From Butyrivibrio sp. (GTDB taxonomy: Bacteria > Bacillota > Clostridia > Lachnospirales > Lachnospiraceae), in contig NZ_SVFW01000017.1 of the NCBI RefSeq assembly GCF_015056685.1, positions 1 to 64,000 on the forward strand: a stretch of 64,000 bases of DNA, given 5' to 3'. The notes beneath the pieces are model-generated. The model was not told the origin of the DNA and made no database searches. It saw nothing but the letters and a program-made list of their open reading frames with translations. Of the stretch, positions 1-6,715 are shown piece after piece. Position 1 is the first letter of the stretch; the number at the start of each line of letters is the position of its first letter. The position numbers were made by a program, and so were the translations under genes.

Positions 1-80
1 GTTTTTGATAACAAGATTCTCAAGACACAAGGACCGTATCCATGTGATCCTTGTTAATGACAACTTGGGATTCTGAAAAC
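1..80. other. Hairpin at the window edge, perhaps the end of an upstream transcription unit
   Basis: ACAAGGA (27-33) and TCCTTGT (48-54) can pair, and the flanks ATTCTCAAG and CTTGGGATTCT extend the symmetry imperfectly. There is no clear T-run. Two frames are open from base 1 to stops at 55-57 and 77-79, so the 3' tip of an upstream gene is possible, but neither peptide tail is recognisable. Confidence 0.3.
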
Positions 81-125
81 TATAAATTGTGGAAAAGCCA
101 GATAAAAAAGTAAGGAATTGTGGAT

Positions 126-788
126 ATGCCAGATAAAGATATAAAAGCCGTGATATTTGATTTGGATGGTACGCTTACTGATACCGAGAAGTATTATCAG
201 ATAGCATGGCCAAAAGCTTTTGCACATTTTGGATATGAAGCCCCAAAGGATTTTGCCCTTGAACTCAGGTCTCTCGGAAGACCTTTTGCTCCAAAGCGGT
301 TTAAGGAAGTATTTGGAGAAGACTTTGATTATGCAAAGGTAAGAGAGTATAGAAAAGGCCTAGTTGAAGAACTCATAAAAGAGCAGGGGATTCCTCTAAA
401 GCCCGGCGCCAAGGAAATCCTGTCATGGCTCCGCGAACATGGAATCCTGACAGCCCTTGCCACAGCCAATGAATATCCAAGAGCAGAGCGATATCTTAAG
501 AAAATCGACCTGTTTGACTACTTTGACAAGATAATCTGCGCCAACATGGTTGAGCTTGGAAAACCTGCTCCCGATATTTACGCCTATGCCTGCAATGAAC
601 TGGGCCTTTCGCCAGAGGAAACCTTCGCAGTAGAAGACTCTCCAAACGGCGTAAACAGTGCATATTCCGCAGGCTGCAACGTCATCATGATCCCCGACCT
701 CACAGAACCCGACGAAGAACTCCGTGGAAAACTATACGCACGTCTCGACAACCTCTTGGATATCAAGAACCTTTTCCTTAAAGCATAA
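126..788 (+). CDS. HAD-superfamily phosphatase/phosphomutase, beta-phosphoglucomutase-like
   Basis: A 220-residue HAD hydrolase. Motif I is DLDGT (residues about 12-16) with the nucleophile and acid/base Asp pair. A helical cap follows. The Thr of motif II is in TALATANE, the motif III Lys is in ELGKPAPDIY, and motif IV is VEDSPNGV. This is the subfamily I layout of beta-phosphoglucomutases, phosphoglycolate phosphatases and small sugar phosphatases. The substrate cannot be told from sequence. An in-frame GTG lies at 120, but ATG 126 is preferred because AAGGA (about 112-116) sits at normal distance from it. The gene is monocistronic here and runs directly into a long hairpin repeat that probably ends its transcript. 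Confidence 0.9.
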   Translation: MPDKDIKAVIFDLDGTLTDTEKYYQIAWPKAFAHFGYEAPKDFALELRSLGRPFAPKRFKEVFGEDFDYAKVREYRKGLVEELIKEQGIPLKPGAKEILSWLREHGILTALATANEYPRAERYLKKIDLFDYFDKIICANMVELGKPAPDIYAYACNELGLSPEETFAVEDSPNGVNSAYSAGCNVIMIPDLTEPDEELRGKLYARLDNLLDIKNLFLKA

Positions 789-1000
789 CTTCTTGCGAGT
801 GGCATAAAATCCAGAAGTGCCCATAACTTCGGATAGATCTCGGAGTATTCGCAAAGACACAGTAAATATAAAATAATGCGCCTTGTTTTCTTTCATGATT
901 ATTCAAAACAGAAAACAAGGCTTTTATTTTATATTAACTGTCTCTATTGCTCATACTAAATCGCTCTATCCGAAGTTATGGGCACTTCTGGATTTATGGT
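788..1000. repeat. Long hairpin repeat, copy 1 (conserved-loop family)
   Basis: A near-perfect palindrome of about 196 nt. The outer arms are 803-837 and 965-998, containing CCCATAACTTCGGATAGA and its complement. The middle of each arm (AGTAT, ACAGT, AATATAAAATAA) also pairs. At the top an 11-bp stem GCCTTGTTTTC (880-890)/GAAAACAAGGC (911-921) closes a 20-nt loop, which reads TGTTTTGAATAATCATGAAA on the minus strand. Bases 788-804 carry ACTTCTTGCGAGTGGCA, which is also the outer stem of the terminator at 36,813-36,865. A second copy lies at 16,377-16,572 in the opposite orientation. It begins just after the HAD gene, so it probably acts as a 3' end or terminator; wider mobility is inference. 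Confidence 0.85.
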
Positions 1001-1033
1001 TTACGACACATATAAATACTAATATTTTTTCAC

Positions 1034-1246
1034 AAACAGCAGCCGAACTGAAAGTGTAGGCATAGTGATGTGAACGATTTATTTTGAAATGATGATAAAT
1101 GGATATAAATAAACCCACAAAAGACTTGTGTTCTGAATAAGTATGAAACAAGTCTTTTGTGGGTGTTTTATGTCCAATTTATCACATTGAAAAATATCAG
1201 AGTGAACAGAGCTATGCCTACACTTTCAGCTCGGCTGCGTCTGTTT
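1034..1246. repeat. Long hairpin repeat, second type with the same apical loop, at the prs 3' end
   Basis: Arms 1034-1066 and 1210-1246 share CTGAAAGTGTAGGCATAG and its complement, with AGCCGAAC on one side and AGCTCGGCT on the other. The top is a perfect 17-bp stem (1113-1129 with 1148-1164) closing an 18-nt loop GTTCTGAATAAGTATGAA, almost the loop of the neighbouring repeat although the stem sequence is unrelated. It ends 8 bp past the prs stop codon (leftward gene), so it is a likely prs terminator. One arm only recurs at 16,298-16,340. Small open frames inside it are not genes. Confidence 0.8.
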
Positions 1247-1253
1247 ACAAAAC

Positions 1254-2468
1254 TTAGATCTTTTTCTCGGCTTCAAGGGATGCACGAAGCTCTCCGCTAT
1301 TGTAGCGCTCAATGATGTTGTTGATACGCTCTACAGGGTTAAGAAGATCACTGATTGATGCATCGTGGTTAAGTGTATCAATAAGGTATGCGATGTATTT
1401 ACTCATATCGCAGCTGATGTACCATTCACGAGAGAGAAGCTCAGGTGTCTGATAAACAAGGTTAGTAGTGAATACTCTGTCGATGATACCTTCTTCATAA
1501 GCCTTGTCGAAGATTTCCAAACCACTTGTAAATAATCCAAATGTTGAGAATGCGTAGATTCTTGCAGCCTTACGCTCTTTAAGAGCTCTTGCTACATCGA
1601 GCATGCTCTCACCTGATGAGATCATGTCGTCTACGATGATAACTGACTTGCCCTCAACGCTTGTTCCGAGGAACTCGTGTGAAACGATAGGGTTACGTCC
1701 GTTTACAACCTGTGTGTAGTCACGTCTCTTGTAGAACATTCCTACATCGAGGCCAAGTACGCTGGCAAGATAAATAGCTCTGCCCATTCCGCCTTCATCA
1801 GGGCTTATTACCATCATGTGATCTGAATCAATCTTAAGATCCCAGACATTGCGAAGGAGTGCCTTAATAAACTGATATGTTGTACGAACGGTCTCAAAAC
1901 CGTTAAGTGGAATAGCATTCTGAACTCTTGGATCATGTGCATCAAAGGTAATGATATTATCAACACCCATGTTCACAAGTTCTTGAAGAGCGATAGCGCA
2001 GTCAAGAGATTCTCTTGAGCTTCTCTTGTGCTGACGTGACTCGTAGAGGAATGGCATGATTACAGTGATTCTTCTTGCCTTGCCTCCAACGGCTGCAATG
2101 ATTCTTTTAAGATCCTGATAGTGATCATCAGGAGACATATGATTTTCTTGTCCGAAAAGAGAATAGGTCTGTGAATAGTTACATACATCTACAAGAAGAT
2201 AAAGGTCATCTCCACGAACTGAAGTCCTGATCACACCTTTTGCTTCACCGGTTCCAAACCTTGGTACCTCGGCTTCCAAGATATAAGAAGGACGCTCATA
2301 GCCTGTAAATGCAAGGCTACCCTTGTGTTCGTTCTCCCTTTCTGCTCTCCATTTTACGAGATAGTAATCGACTTTCTCTGCAAGGGACTGAACTCCCTTA
2401 AGTGGAATAATTCCTAGAGATCCAACAGGAATAGTCTCCAGATTACGTTTCTCTTCTCTTTTTGGCAT
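1254..2468 (-). CDS. prs: Ribose-phosphate pyrophosphokinase (PRPP synthase), long form
   Basis: Makes PRPP from ribose 5-phosphate and ATP for nucleotide, His and Trp synthesis. The PRPP loop VIIVDDMISSGES is at about 276-288. The flexible catalytic region SRQHKRSSRES (about 144-154) and FDAHDPRVQ (about 175-183) match the family. At 404 residues it is about 90 longer than typical Prs (about 315), because of inserts near residues 42-70 and 97-112; such long forms occur in clostridial genomes. Its ATG overlaps the stop of the upstream dnaI-like gene by one base (TAATG), so the two are translationally linked in a dnaD-dnaI-prs unit. Its transcript ends in the 1034-1246 hairpin. Confidence 0.92.
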   Translation of the reverse strand: MPKREEKRNLETIPVGSLGIIPLKGVQSLAEKVDYYLVKWRAERENEHKGSLAFTGYERPSYILEAEVPRFGTGEAKGVIRTSVRGDDLYLLVDVCNYSQTYSLFGQENHMSPDDHYQDLKRIIAAVGGKARRITVIMPFLYESRQHKRSSRESLDCAIALQELVNMGVDNIITFDAHDPRVQNAIPLNGFETVRTTYQFIKALLRNVWDLKIDSDHMMVISPDEGGMGRAIYLASVLGLDVGMFYKRRDYTQVVNGRNPIVSHEFLGTSVEGKSVIIVDDMISSGESMLDVARALKERKAARIYAFSTFGLFTSGLEIFDKAYEEGIIDRVFTTNLVYQTPELLSREWYISCDMSKYIAYLIDTLNHDASISDLLNPVERINNIIERYNSGELRASLEAEKKI

Positions 2469-3451
2469 TACTGAAAATCCTCGCTTTCTTTTCTTGCAAT
2501 TTTCTTTATTTTTCTAATATCCTGACCTGAAAGTTTCAGGAGTCTGAAATTACTTGTTATCCTCGAAAAGATTCTATCAGAGTATGTATTTTGCAATTGT
2601 TCAAGAGAAAGATTTGTGGTAATGATCGTCGCTTTTTTTCTGTTGTCGCGTTCGTTGAGACAGGAGAAAAGCTCAGAAGCCACAAAACTATTTGTACGTT
2701 CAGTGCCCAGATCATCGATGATCAGTAACTCACAATTGTACAAATCCTCATAGATCCCCCTAAGTTCCCCCTTATTCTTGTAGTCAAATGAATTTTCAGC
2801 CAGTAGTTCAAATAACCCCGTTGAGCTGAAATATATCACCGAATGGCCTTTTTTCAGAAGTTCATTGGCAATACAAACCGAAAGGAAAGATTTGCCAGTA
2901 CCCACTGTACCATAAATAAATAGATTTTGGTAGTCAGAACCAAAATTATTTATAAATTCTTCAGCAGCTTTTACTGCGCCATGGAATTTTTTAAGGTCCT
3001 CACCCTGGTAGTATTTATCTGTTAAAAGCCTGAAATTAGCGCTTTTTGTCAGCATTCTCAAGTTGGATTTATCATAGAGTGTTTCGATTATTTTCTGTTT
3101 GAAACAGTGGCATTTTTCATTGCCAATGTAACCAGTATCCTTACAGTCCTGACAGGTATAACCCATATCAAGATAATCTGAAGAAAATCCTGCTTCAGTT
3201 AAAAGAATTAGTTTTTGCCTTGCAAGTTCCTCGAGCTCGCGTTTTAGAACAGAGCGGTCAAGTCGCTCGCCTGAGAGAAGTCTTTTGCCGAAAGAAACGC
3301 TGGCAGAAGCTGTTTCGTCTTCAAGCTCTTTATAGCCTTCGACTGTCTCATAGACATATCGCTGTCTGTCTTCCAGTTCCTGTCTGTGAAGAGCGCGTCT
3401 CTCTTCATATTCATGCATTATTTCATCGTACTGAGCATTAGTTAATGCCAT
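2468..3451 (-). CDS. dnaI: DnaC/DnaI-type helicase loader ATPase
   Basis: AAA+ ATPase of 327 residues related to DnaI/DnaC/IstB. The N-terminal half is helical and charged. A zinc-binding cluster CQDCKDTGYIGNEKCHC occupies about 100-116, as in Bacillus DnaI. Walker A is GTVGTGKS (181-188), Walker B is LLIIDDLG (about 240), and a sensor region TIITTNL follows. The family loads the replicative helicase DnaB/DnaC at origins and restarted forks. The start ATG has a strong GGAGG eight bases upstream. A dnaD gene lies directly upstream, which supports a replication-initiation role over a transposon IstB role. Confidence 0.88.
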   Translation of the reverse strand: MALTNAQYDEIMHEYEERRALHRQELEDRQRYVYETVEGYKELEDETASASVSFGKRLLSGERLDRSVLKRELEELARQKLILLTEAGFSSDYLDMGYTCQDCKDTGYIGNEKCHCFKQKIIETLYDKSNLRMLTKSANFRLLTDKYYQGEDLKKFHGAVKAAEEFINNFGSDYQNLFIYGTVGTGKSFLSVCIANELLKKGHSVIYFSSTGLFELLAENSFDYKNKGELRGIYEDLYNCELLIIDDLGTERTNSFVASELFSCLNERDNRKKATIITTNLSLEQLQNTYSDRIFSRITSNFRLLKLSGQDIRKIKKIARKESEDFQ

Positions 3452-3483
3452 GGTCTGTCCTCCAGTAACCTTTGCACAATATT

Positions 3484-3539
3484 GCCCTGTACGTGTTTCA
3501 GGGAAGGCAAAAGCCGCCGCCGAACCAAAAGTACAGGGC
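3484..3539. other. Inverted repeat in the dnaD-dnaI intergenic gap
   Basis: GCCCTGTAC (3484-3492) and GTACAGGGC (3531-3539) form a perfect 9-bp inverted repeat around a 38-nt loop containing GCCGCCGCCG. It lies in the 173-bp gap between dnaD and the dnaI-like gene (leftward). There is no T-run, so it is unlikely to be a plain terminator; an mRNA structure or protein site is possible. A shorter pair GGTTAC (3592-3597)/GTAACC (3619-3624) lies just after the dnaD stop. Confidence 0.5.
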
Positions 3540-3624
3540 TGATATTATCTGCAGTTCTTATCTGATTCCCCAATCAAGTAAGAGCTATGTTGGTTACAGC
3601 TTAGTGAATTTCTAAAAAGTAACC

Positions 3625-4752
3625 TTAGTTGTCCAGAAGCTGTTTCTCAAGTTCGGCAAAATCATATGTATTCTGCTGAAACTGATTAAAACGGTTCTGG
3701 CTGCCGCTAGGGCGAATATATGATTCGTCAGAGCGGATTTTATTTGTGATGGATGATACGGAAGCCTTTGATCTCTTTTTCTTAAGATCAGCGGTAAAGT
3801 CTGCATCCAGTCTGGCAATGTCCTCCCTTGAACTTGCCTTCTTTTCATGCCAGCTGCGAAGAATGCTGTCGCAATACTTCAAGCGATTCTTCTGTGTCGC
3901 CATAACAGTGCGGTCACAGGCTTCCATAATAATATCCATCGAAAATCCCAACTCCCCAAGCCAAGAACTGATGAAGTTTCCTTCCTTCTCAGTTGGACTG
4001 TTTTCCATACCAAGGGCCTTCATGATTCCCAAAATATTAGGGTCATGTTTGTAAATTTCCGCGTGAGCCTGTTTTGGCGTTTTGATGCCTTCCTGATTCC
4101 AGTTGATAGCCACCTTTTCTACGTATCTGAAATCAGCTTTATGATTATCGACGCAATACTGCATCAGATAGTCCAACAGATCATCAGAGAATTTAAGCTC
4201 ATCATGAATATAATAAAGTGTTAATGCTTCAGTAGAAGTGAGAGGTCTTCCAAAATACTGTTCTGCAAGGAATACGATTCCTGCGCCTTCTTCTTCTTTG
4301 AAAGCGCGAAGCTGTGCGGCAGAGTATTTAGGCTTTGCCGGAGCTTTTTTGACTTCCTTGGCGACGTGCTCGTGCTCCTCAGCAGTTACTTCATGGATAG
4401 GAGGAACAGATCTTAGAACAGTGTCACTCTTTCTTCTTCCGAAGTTTGCAGGAGAAACAATATCCTCCATGTGGATTCCGGTAAGATTTCCTGCACCGTC
4501 ATATTCAAGTGTGATAAGCCCTTTTTTTTCCCAGTATTTAAGTGCTCGAATTACGTCTTTTTCAGTATGATTGAATTTATCTGCAAGTGCCGAAACGCTG
4601 GTGGGCAGATTGGCACTCATCATACGCAGAAGAAAGAGGTAGATCTTAATCTGCGCATCATTTGCGTCTTGCATGTATTCGTCAATGAAAATATTGGAAA
4701 CATTCGTTGAATCCTCCCCCAAATTATGACTGATTGTTACTCGCCCCATCAT
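3625..4752 (-). CDS. dnaD: DnaD-domain replication initiation protein
   Basis: A 375-residue protein. An N-terminal winged-helix domain (about 1-110) includes LPTSVSALADKFNHTEKDVIRALKY-type wording. C-terminal DnaD/DnaB-like helical repeats follow: YFGRPLTSTEALTLYYIHDEL (about 165-190) and a second copy near SSWLGELGFSMDIIMEACDRT (about 265-285). The C-terminus is rich in Lys and Gln. In Firmicutes DnaD acts with DnaB and DnaI in helicase loading at oriC and restart sites. GAGGTG lies nine bases before the ATG. The gene heads a leftward dnaD-dnaI-prs group and has DnaA-box-like repeats 170-200 bp upstream. Confidence 0.87.
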   Translation of the reverse strand: MMGRVTISHNLGEDSTNVSNIFIDEYMQDANDAQIKIYLFLLRMMSANLPTSVSALADKFNHTEKDVIRALKYWEKKGLITLEYDGAGNLTGIHMEDIVSPANFGRRKSDTVLRSVPPIHEVTAEEHEHVAKEVKKAPAKPKYSAAQLRAFKEEEGAGIVFLAEQYFGRPLTSTEALTLYYIHDELKFSDDLLDYLMQYCVDNHKADFRYVEKVAINWNQEGIKTPKQAHAEIYKHDPNILGIMKALGMENSPTEKEGNFISSWLGELGFSMDIIMEACDRTVMATQKNRLKYCDSILRSWHEKKASSREDIARLDADFTADLKKKRSKASVSSITNKIRSDESYIRPSGSQNRFNQFQQNTYDFAELEKQLLDN

Positions 4753-4920
4753 ATACTATTTCACCTCAAGTTTAGTTACGAAGTTCAAAGATGCATTCTT
4801 AAAAATTTGGTGCTCTCTTTCGAACAATTCAAATCTTAACACACAAATTTCTGAAATGATATGGGTAAAAGTAACGAAGAAATCCAGCATTGGCGCGCTT
4901 TTCCCAAATTTTATAAATTG

Positions 4921-4947
4921 TGTGGACAATGTGGATAATGTGGATTA
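4921..4947. promoter_or_regulatory. Three tandem DnaA-box-like 9-mers upstream of dnaD
   Basis: TGTGGACAA, TGTGGATAA and TGTGGATTA stand head to tail without gaps. The middle one is the complement of the consensus DnaA box TTATCCACA; the outer two differ from it by one base each. AT-rich DNA (4948-4968) follows. The cluster is 174-200 bp upstream of the dnaD start. Function is inferred from the match only. Confidence 0.6.
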
Positions 4948-4964
4948 TTTTATTAAAAAAATAT

Positions 4965-5005
4965 AAAACAGCCAATCCATCAGTAAAGAATGGAGTGGCT
5001 GTTTT
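4965..5005 (-). terminator. Terminator of murC (leftward)
   Basis: AAAACAGCCAATCCAT pairs with ATGGAGTGGCTGTTTT (4990-5005) with one mismatch and a 9-nt loop. Read leftward the stem is followed by ATATTTTTTTAAT. It sits 56 bp beyond the murC stop and separates murC from dnaD. Confidence 0.85.
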
Positions 5006-5048
5006 CCACTAGAAATTGTTTATTATTTTTTTATAAAAAAAGTGGATA

Positions 5049-5057
5049 TGTGGATAA
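5049..5057. promoter_or_regulatory. Additional perfect DnaA box
   Basis: TGTGGATAA is the exact complement of TTATCCACA, just past the murC stop and 102 bp from the three-box cluster, in the same orientation. Confidence 0.5.
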
Positions 5058-5060
5058 GTA

Positions 5061-6455
5061 TTATTTACCAAGTAGTTCGTCGCCTATTTTAACAACATCA
5101 CCGGCACCCATGGTTATCAACAAATCTCCTTTAGTGCAATTTTGCAAAAGGAACTTTTCAATCTCACTAAAGTTTTCAAAAGTTGGCAAATACATACATT
5201 CATGGCCAAGTTCTTTTATCTTATCGCACAGTGTTCGTGAGCTTATTCCAAGGTTATCGGTCTCTCTTGCTGCGTAAATATCAGCAAGAACAACGTGGTC
5301 TGCCAGGGAAAGAGCGTCAGCAAACTCATTTAAAAGAGCCTTTGTTCTTGTATATGTATGCGGCTGGAATACGCACCATATCTTTTTATGTGGATAGTTC
5401 TGGGCAGCAGTAAGAGTTGCCTTGATCTCTGTAGGGTGATGTGCATAATCATCAATGATTGTGATGCCGTGCACTTCCCCTTTATACTCGAATCTTCTGC
5501 TTGTTCCGCCAAAGAGAGAAAGGGCTGTAGTAACATGAGCAGGATCAACACTTAATATAGAAGAAACAGCTATAGCAGCAAGGGCGTTATAAACGTTGTG
5601 AACGCCAGGAACCGCAAGCTTTATATCAAGTACTAAGCCTCCTTTTAAGTGAGCTTTGAAAGAAGCATTGCCGTGATCATCGTAAGTAATATCAGTAGGA
5701 TAATAATCAAAAGCATCTGTGGAGCCGTAGGTAACAATTGAGCACTTAAGACCATCAGTGATATACGAAACATTATCAATATCGCCGTTGATAACAAGAG
5801 TTCCGTCTTCAGGTAAAAGCTCAGCGAACTTTTTGAAAGAATGTCTGATATCATCAAGGTCCTTGAAGAAGTCCAAATGGTCAGCATCTATATTAGTAAT
5901 GATACTGATCTTAGGGAAGAAACTTAAAAAGCTATTTGTATATTCACATGCCTCTGTAACAAAATATTCTGATTTACCAACACGGATGTTTCCGCCGATG
6001 TCCTTAAACACACCGCCGATTGAAAGAGTAGGATCTGTGTCTGCCTCCAAAAGAATCTTGGAAAGCATTGATGTTGTAGTCGTTTTTCCGTGGGTTCCTG
6101 CAACTGCAACAGGGAGATCATAGTGAGTCATGATCTGGCCAAGAAGCTCAGCTCTTGTGAGCATTGGGATGCCAGCCTCTTTTGCCGCCATAAATTCAGG
6201 GTTGTCAGGATGAACAGCTGCTGTGTAAACAACTACATCGATAGGTGAGCTGTTTGCGATGTTCTCAGCCTTCTGACCATATACAATGTTTGCGCCCTGG
6301 CTTTCGAGCTTTTCTGTCATTTCAGATTTTTTGTTATCTGAACCAGAAACCTTAAAGCCCCTTTCTATTAATATATGGGCAAGACCACTCATAGATATTC
6401 CACCGATACCCATGAAGTACACATGTGCCGGTTTATCAAAATTAATTTTGTACAT
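5061..6455 (-). CDS. murC: UDP-N-acetylmuramate--L-alanine ligase
   Basis: Cytoplasmic Mur ligase that adds L-Ala to UDP-MurNAc, the first amino-acid step of peptidoglycan synthesis. The 464 residues match the family length. The N-terminal nucleotide-binding loop is FMGIGGISMSG (about 14-24). The ATP P-loop is AGTHGKTTT (119-127). The central ligase signature is ITNIDADHLDFF, and the C-terminal domain has DDYAHHPTEI and GAGDVVKIG. The start ATG at 6455 is preceded by GAGG. It is monocistronic, ends in a clear terminator and diverges from glgC. Confidence 0.97.
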   Translation of the reverse strand: MYKINFDKPAHVYFMGIGGISMSGLAHILIERGFKVSGSDNKKSEMTEKLESQGANIVYGQKAENIANSSPIDVVVYTAAVHPDNPEFMAAKEAGIPMLTRAELLGQIMTHYDLPVAVAGTHGKTTTTSMLSKILLEADTDPTLSIGGVFKDIGGNIRVGKSEYFVTEACEYTNSFLSFFPKISIITNIDADHLDFFKDLDDIRHSFKKFAELLPEDGTLVINGDIDNVSYITDGLKCSIVTYGSTDAFDYYPTDITYDDHGNASFKAHLKGGLVLDIKLAVPGVHNVYNALAAIAVSSILSVDPAHVTTALSLFGGTSRRFEYKGEVHGITIIDDYAHHPTEIKATLTAAQNYPHKKIWCVFQPHTYTRTKALLNEFADALSLADHVVLADIYAARETDNLGISSRTLCDKIKELGHECMYLPTFENFSEIEKFLLQNCTKGDLLITMGAGDVVKIGDELLGK

Positions 6456-6584
6456 AAAATCCTCGATTCATGAATCTATTTTTCGCATCATATAACGCAA
6501 TATATTCTAGCACTAATTTTATCAAAGTCAAAAATGGGAGGCGTAATCGTTTAAGTTAAACCATATCTTAATAAAAGAGATTAA

Positions 6585-6612
6585 TTGTGTGTTTTTAGTT
6601 TTTTTTTATGAT
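6585..6612 (+). promoter_or_regulatory. Candidate sigma-A promoter of glgCD
   Basis: TTGTGT (6585-6590), 16-bp spacer, TATGAT (6607-6612). TATACT at 6612-6617 is an alternative -10 with too long a spacer. It lies about 100 bp upstream of glgC. Confidence 0.45.
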
Positions 6613-6646
6613 ATACTCATTAATAGAAAAAAGCGGTTTTCTGTGG

Positions 6647-6692
6647 CATGTCAATCGACATGTCTGGTGTATCAAAGTCACGTTCTTGTGAC
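6647..6692 (+). other. Two short hairpins in the glgC leader
   Basis: CATGTC-AATC-GACATG (6647-6662) and GTCAC-GTTCTT-GTGAC (6677-6692) lie in tandem between the putative promoter and the glgC ribosome-binding site (GAGGTGG, 6706-6712). They could fold in the 5' UTR; no known riboswitch consensus is recognised. Confidence 0.4.
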
Positions 6693-6715
6693 TACAAAAT
6701 GCAACGAGGTGGAAC

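Noticed and set aside
1..57. 3' end of an upstream CDS
   Set aside because: Two frames are open to the edge but the short peptides match nothing recognisable and the bases form a hairpin; left as a low-confidence structure.
803..998. Retron or IS200/IS605 element
   Set aside because: The hairpins resemble ends of such elements in architecture, but no reverse transcriptase or Y1 transposase gene is in the window.
966..1151. 61-codon minus-strand frame over the long hairpins
   Set aside because: It lies across both palindromes; a chance frame.
4921..5057. oriC
   Set aside because: DnaA-box-like repeats are present, but dnaA, dnaN, recF and gyrB are absent and only four boxes lie within 140 bp; reported as a regulatory or titration site instead.
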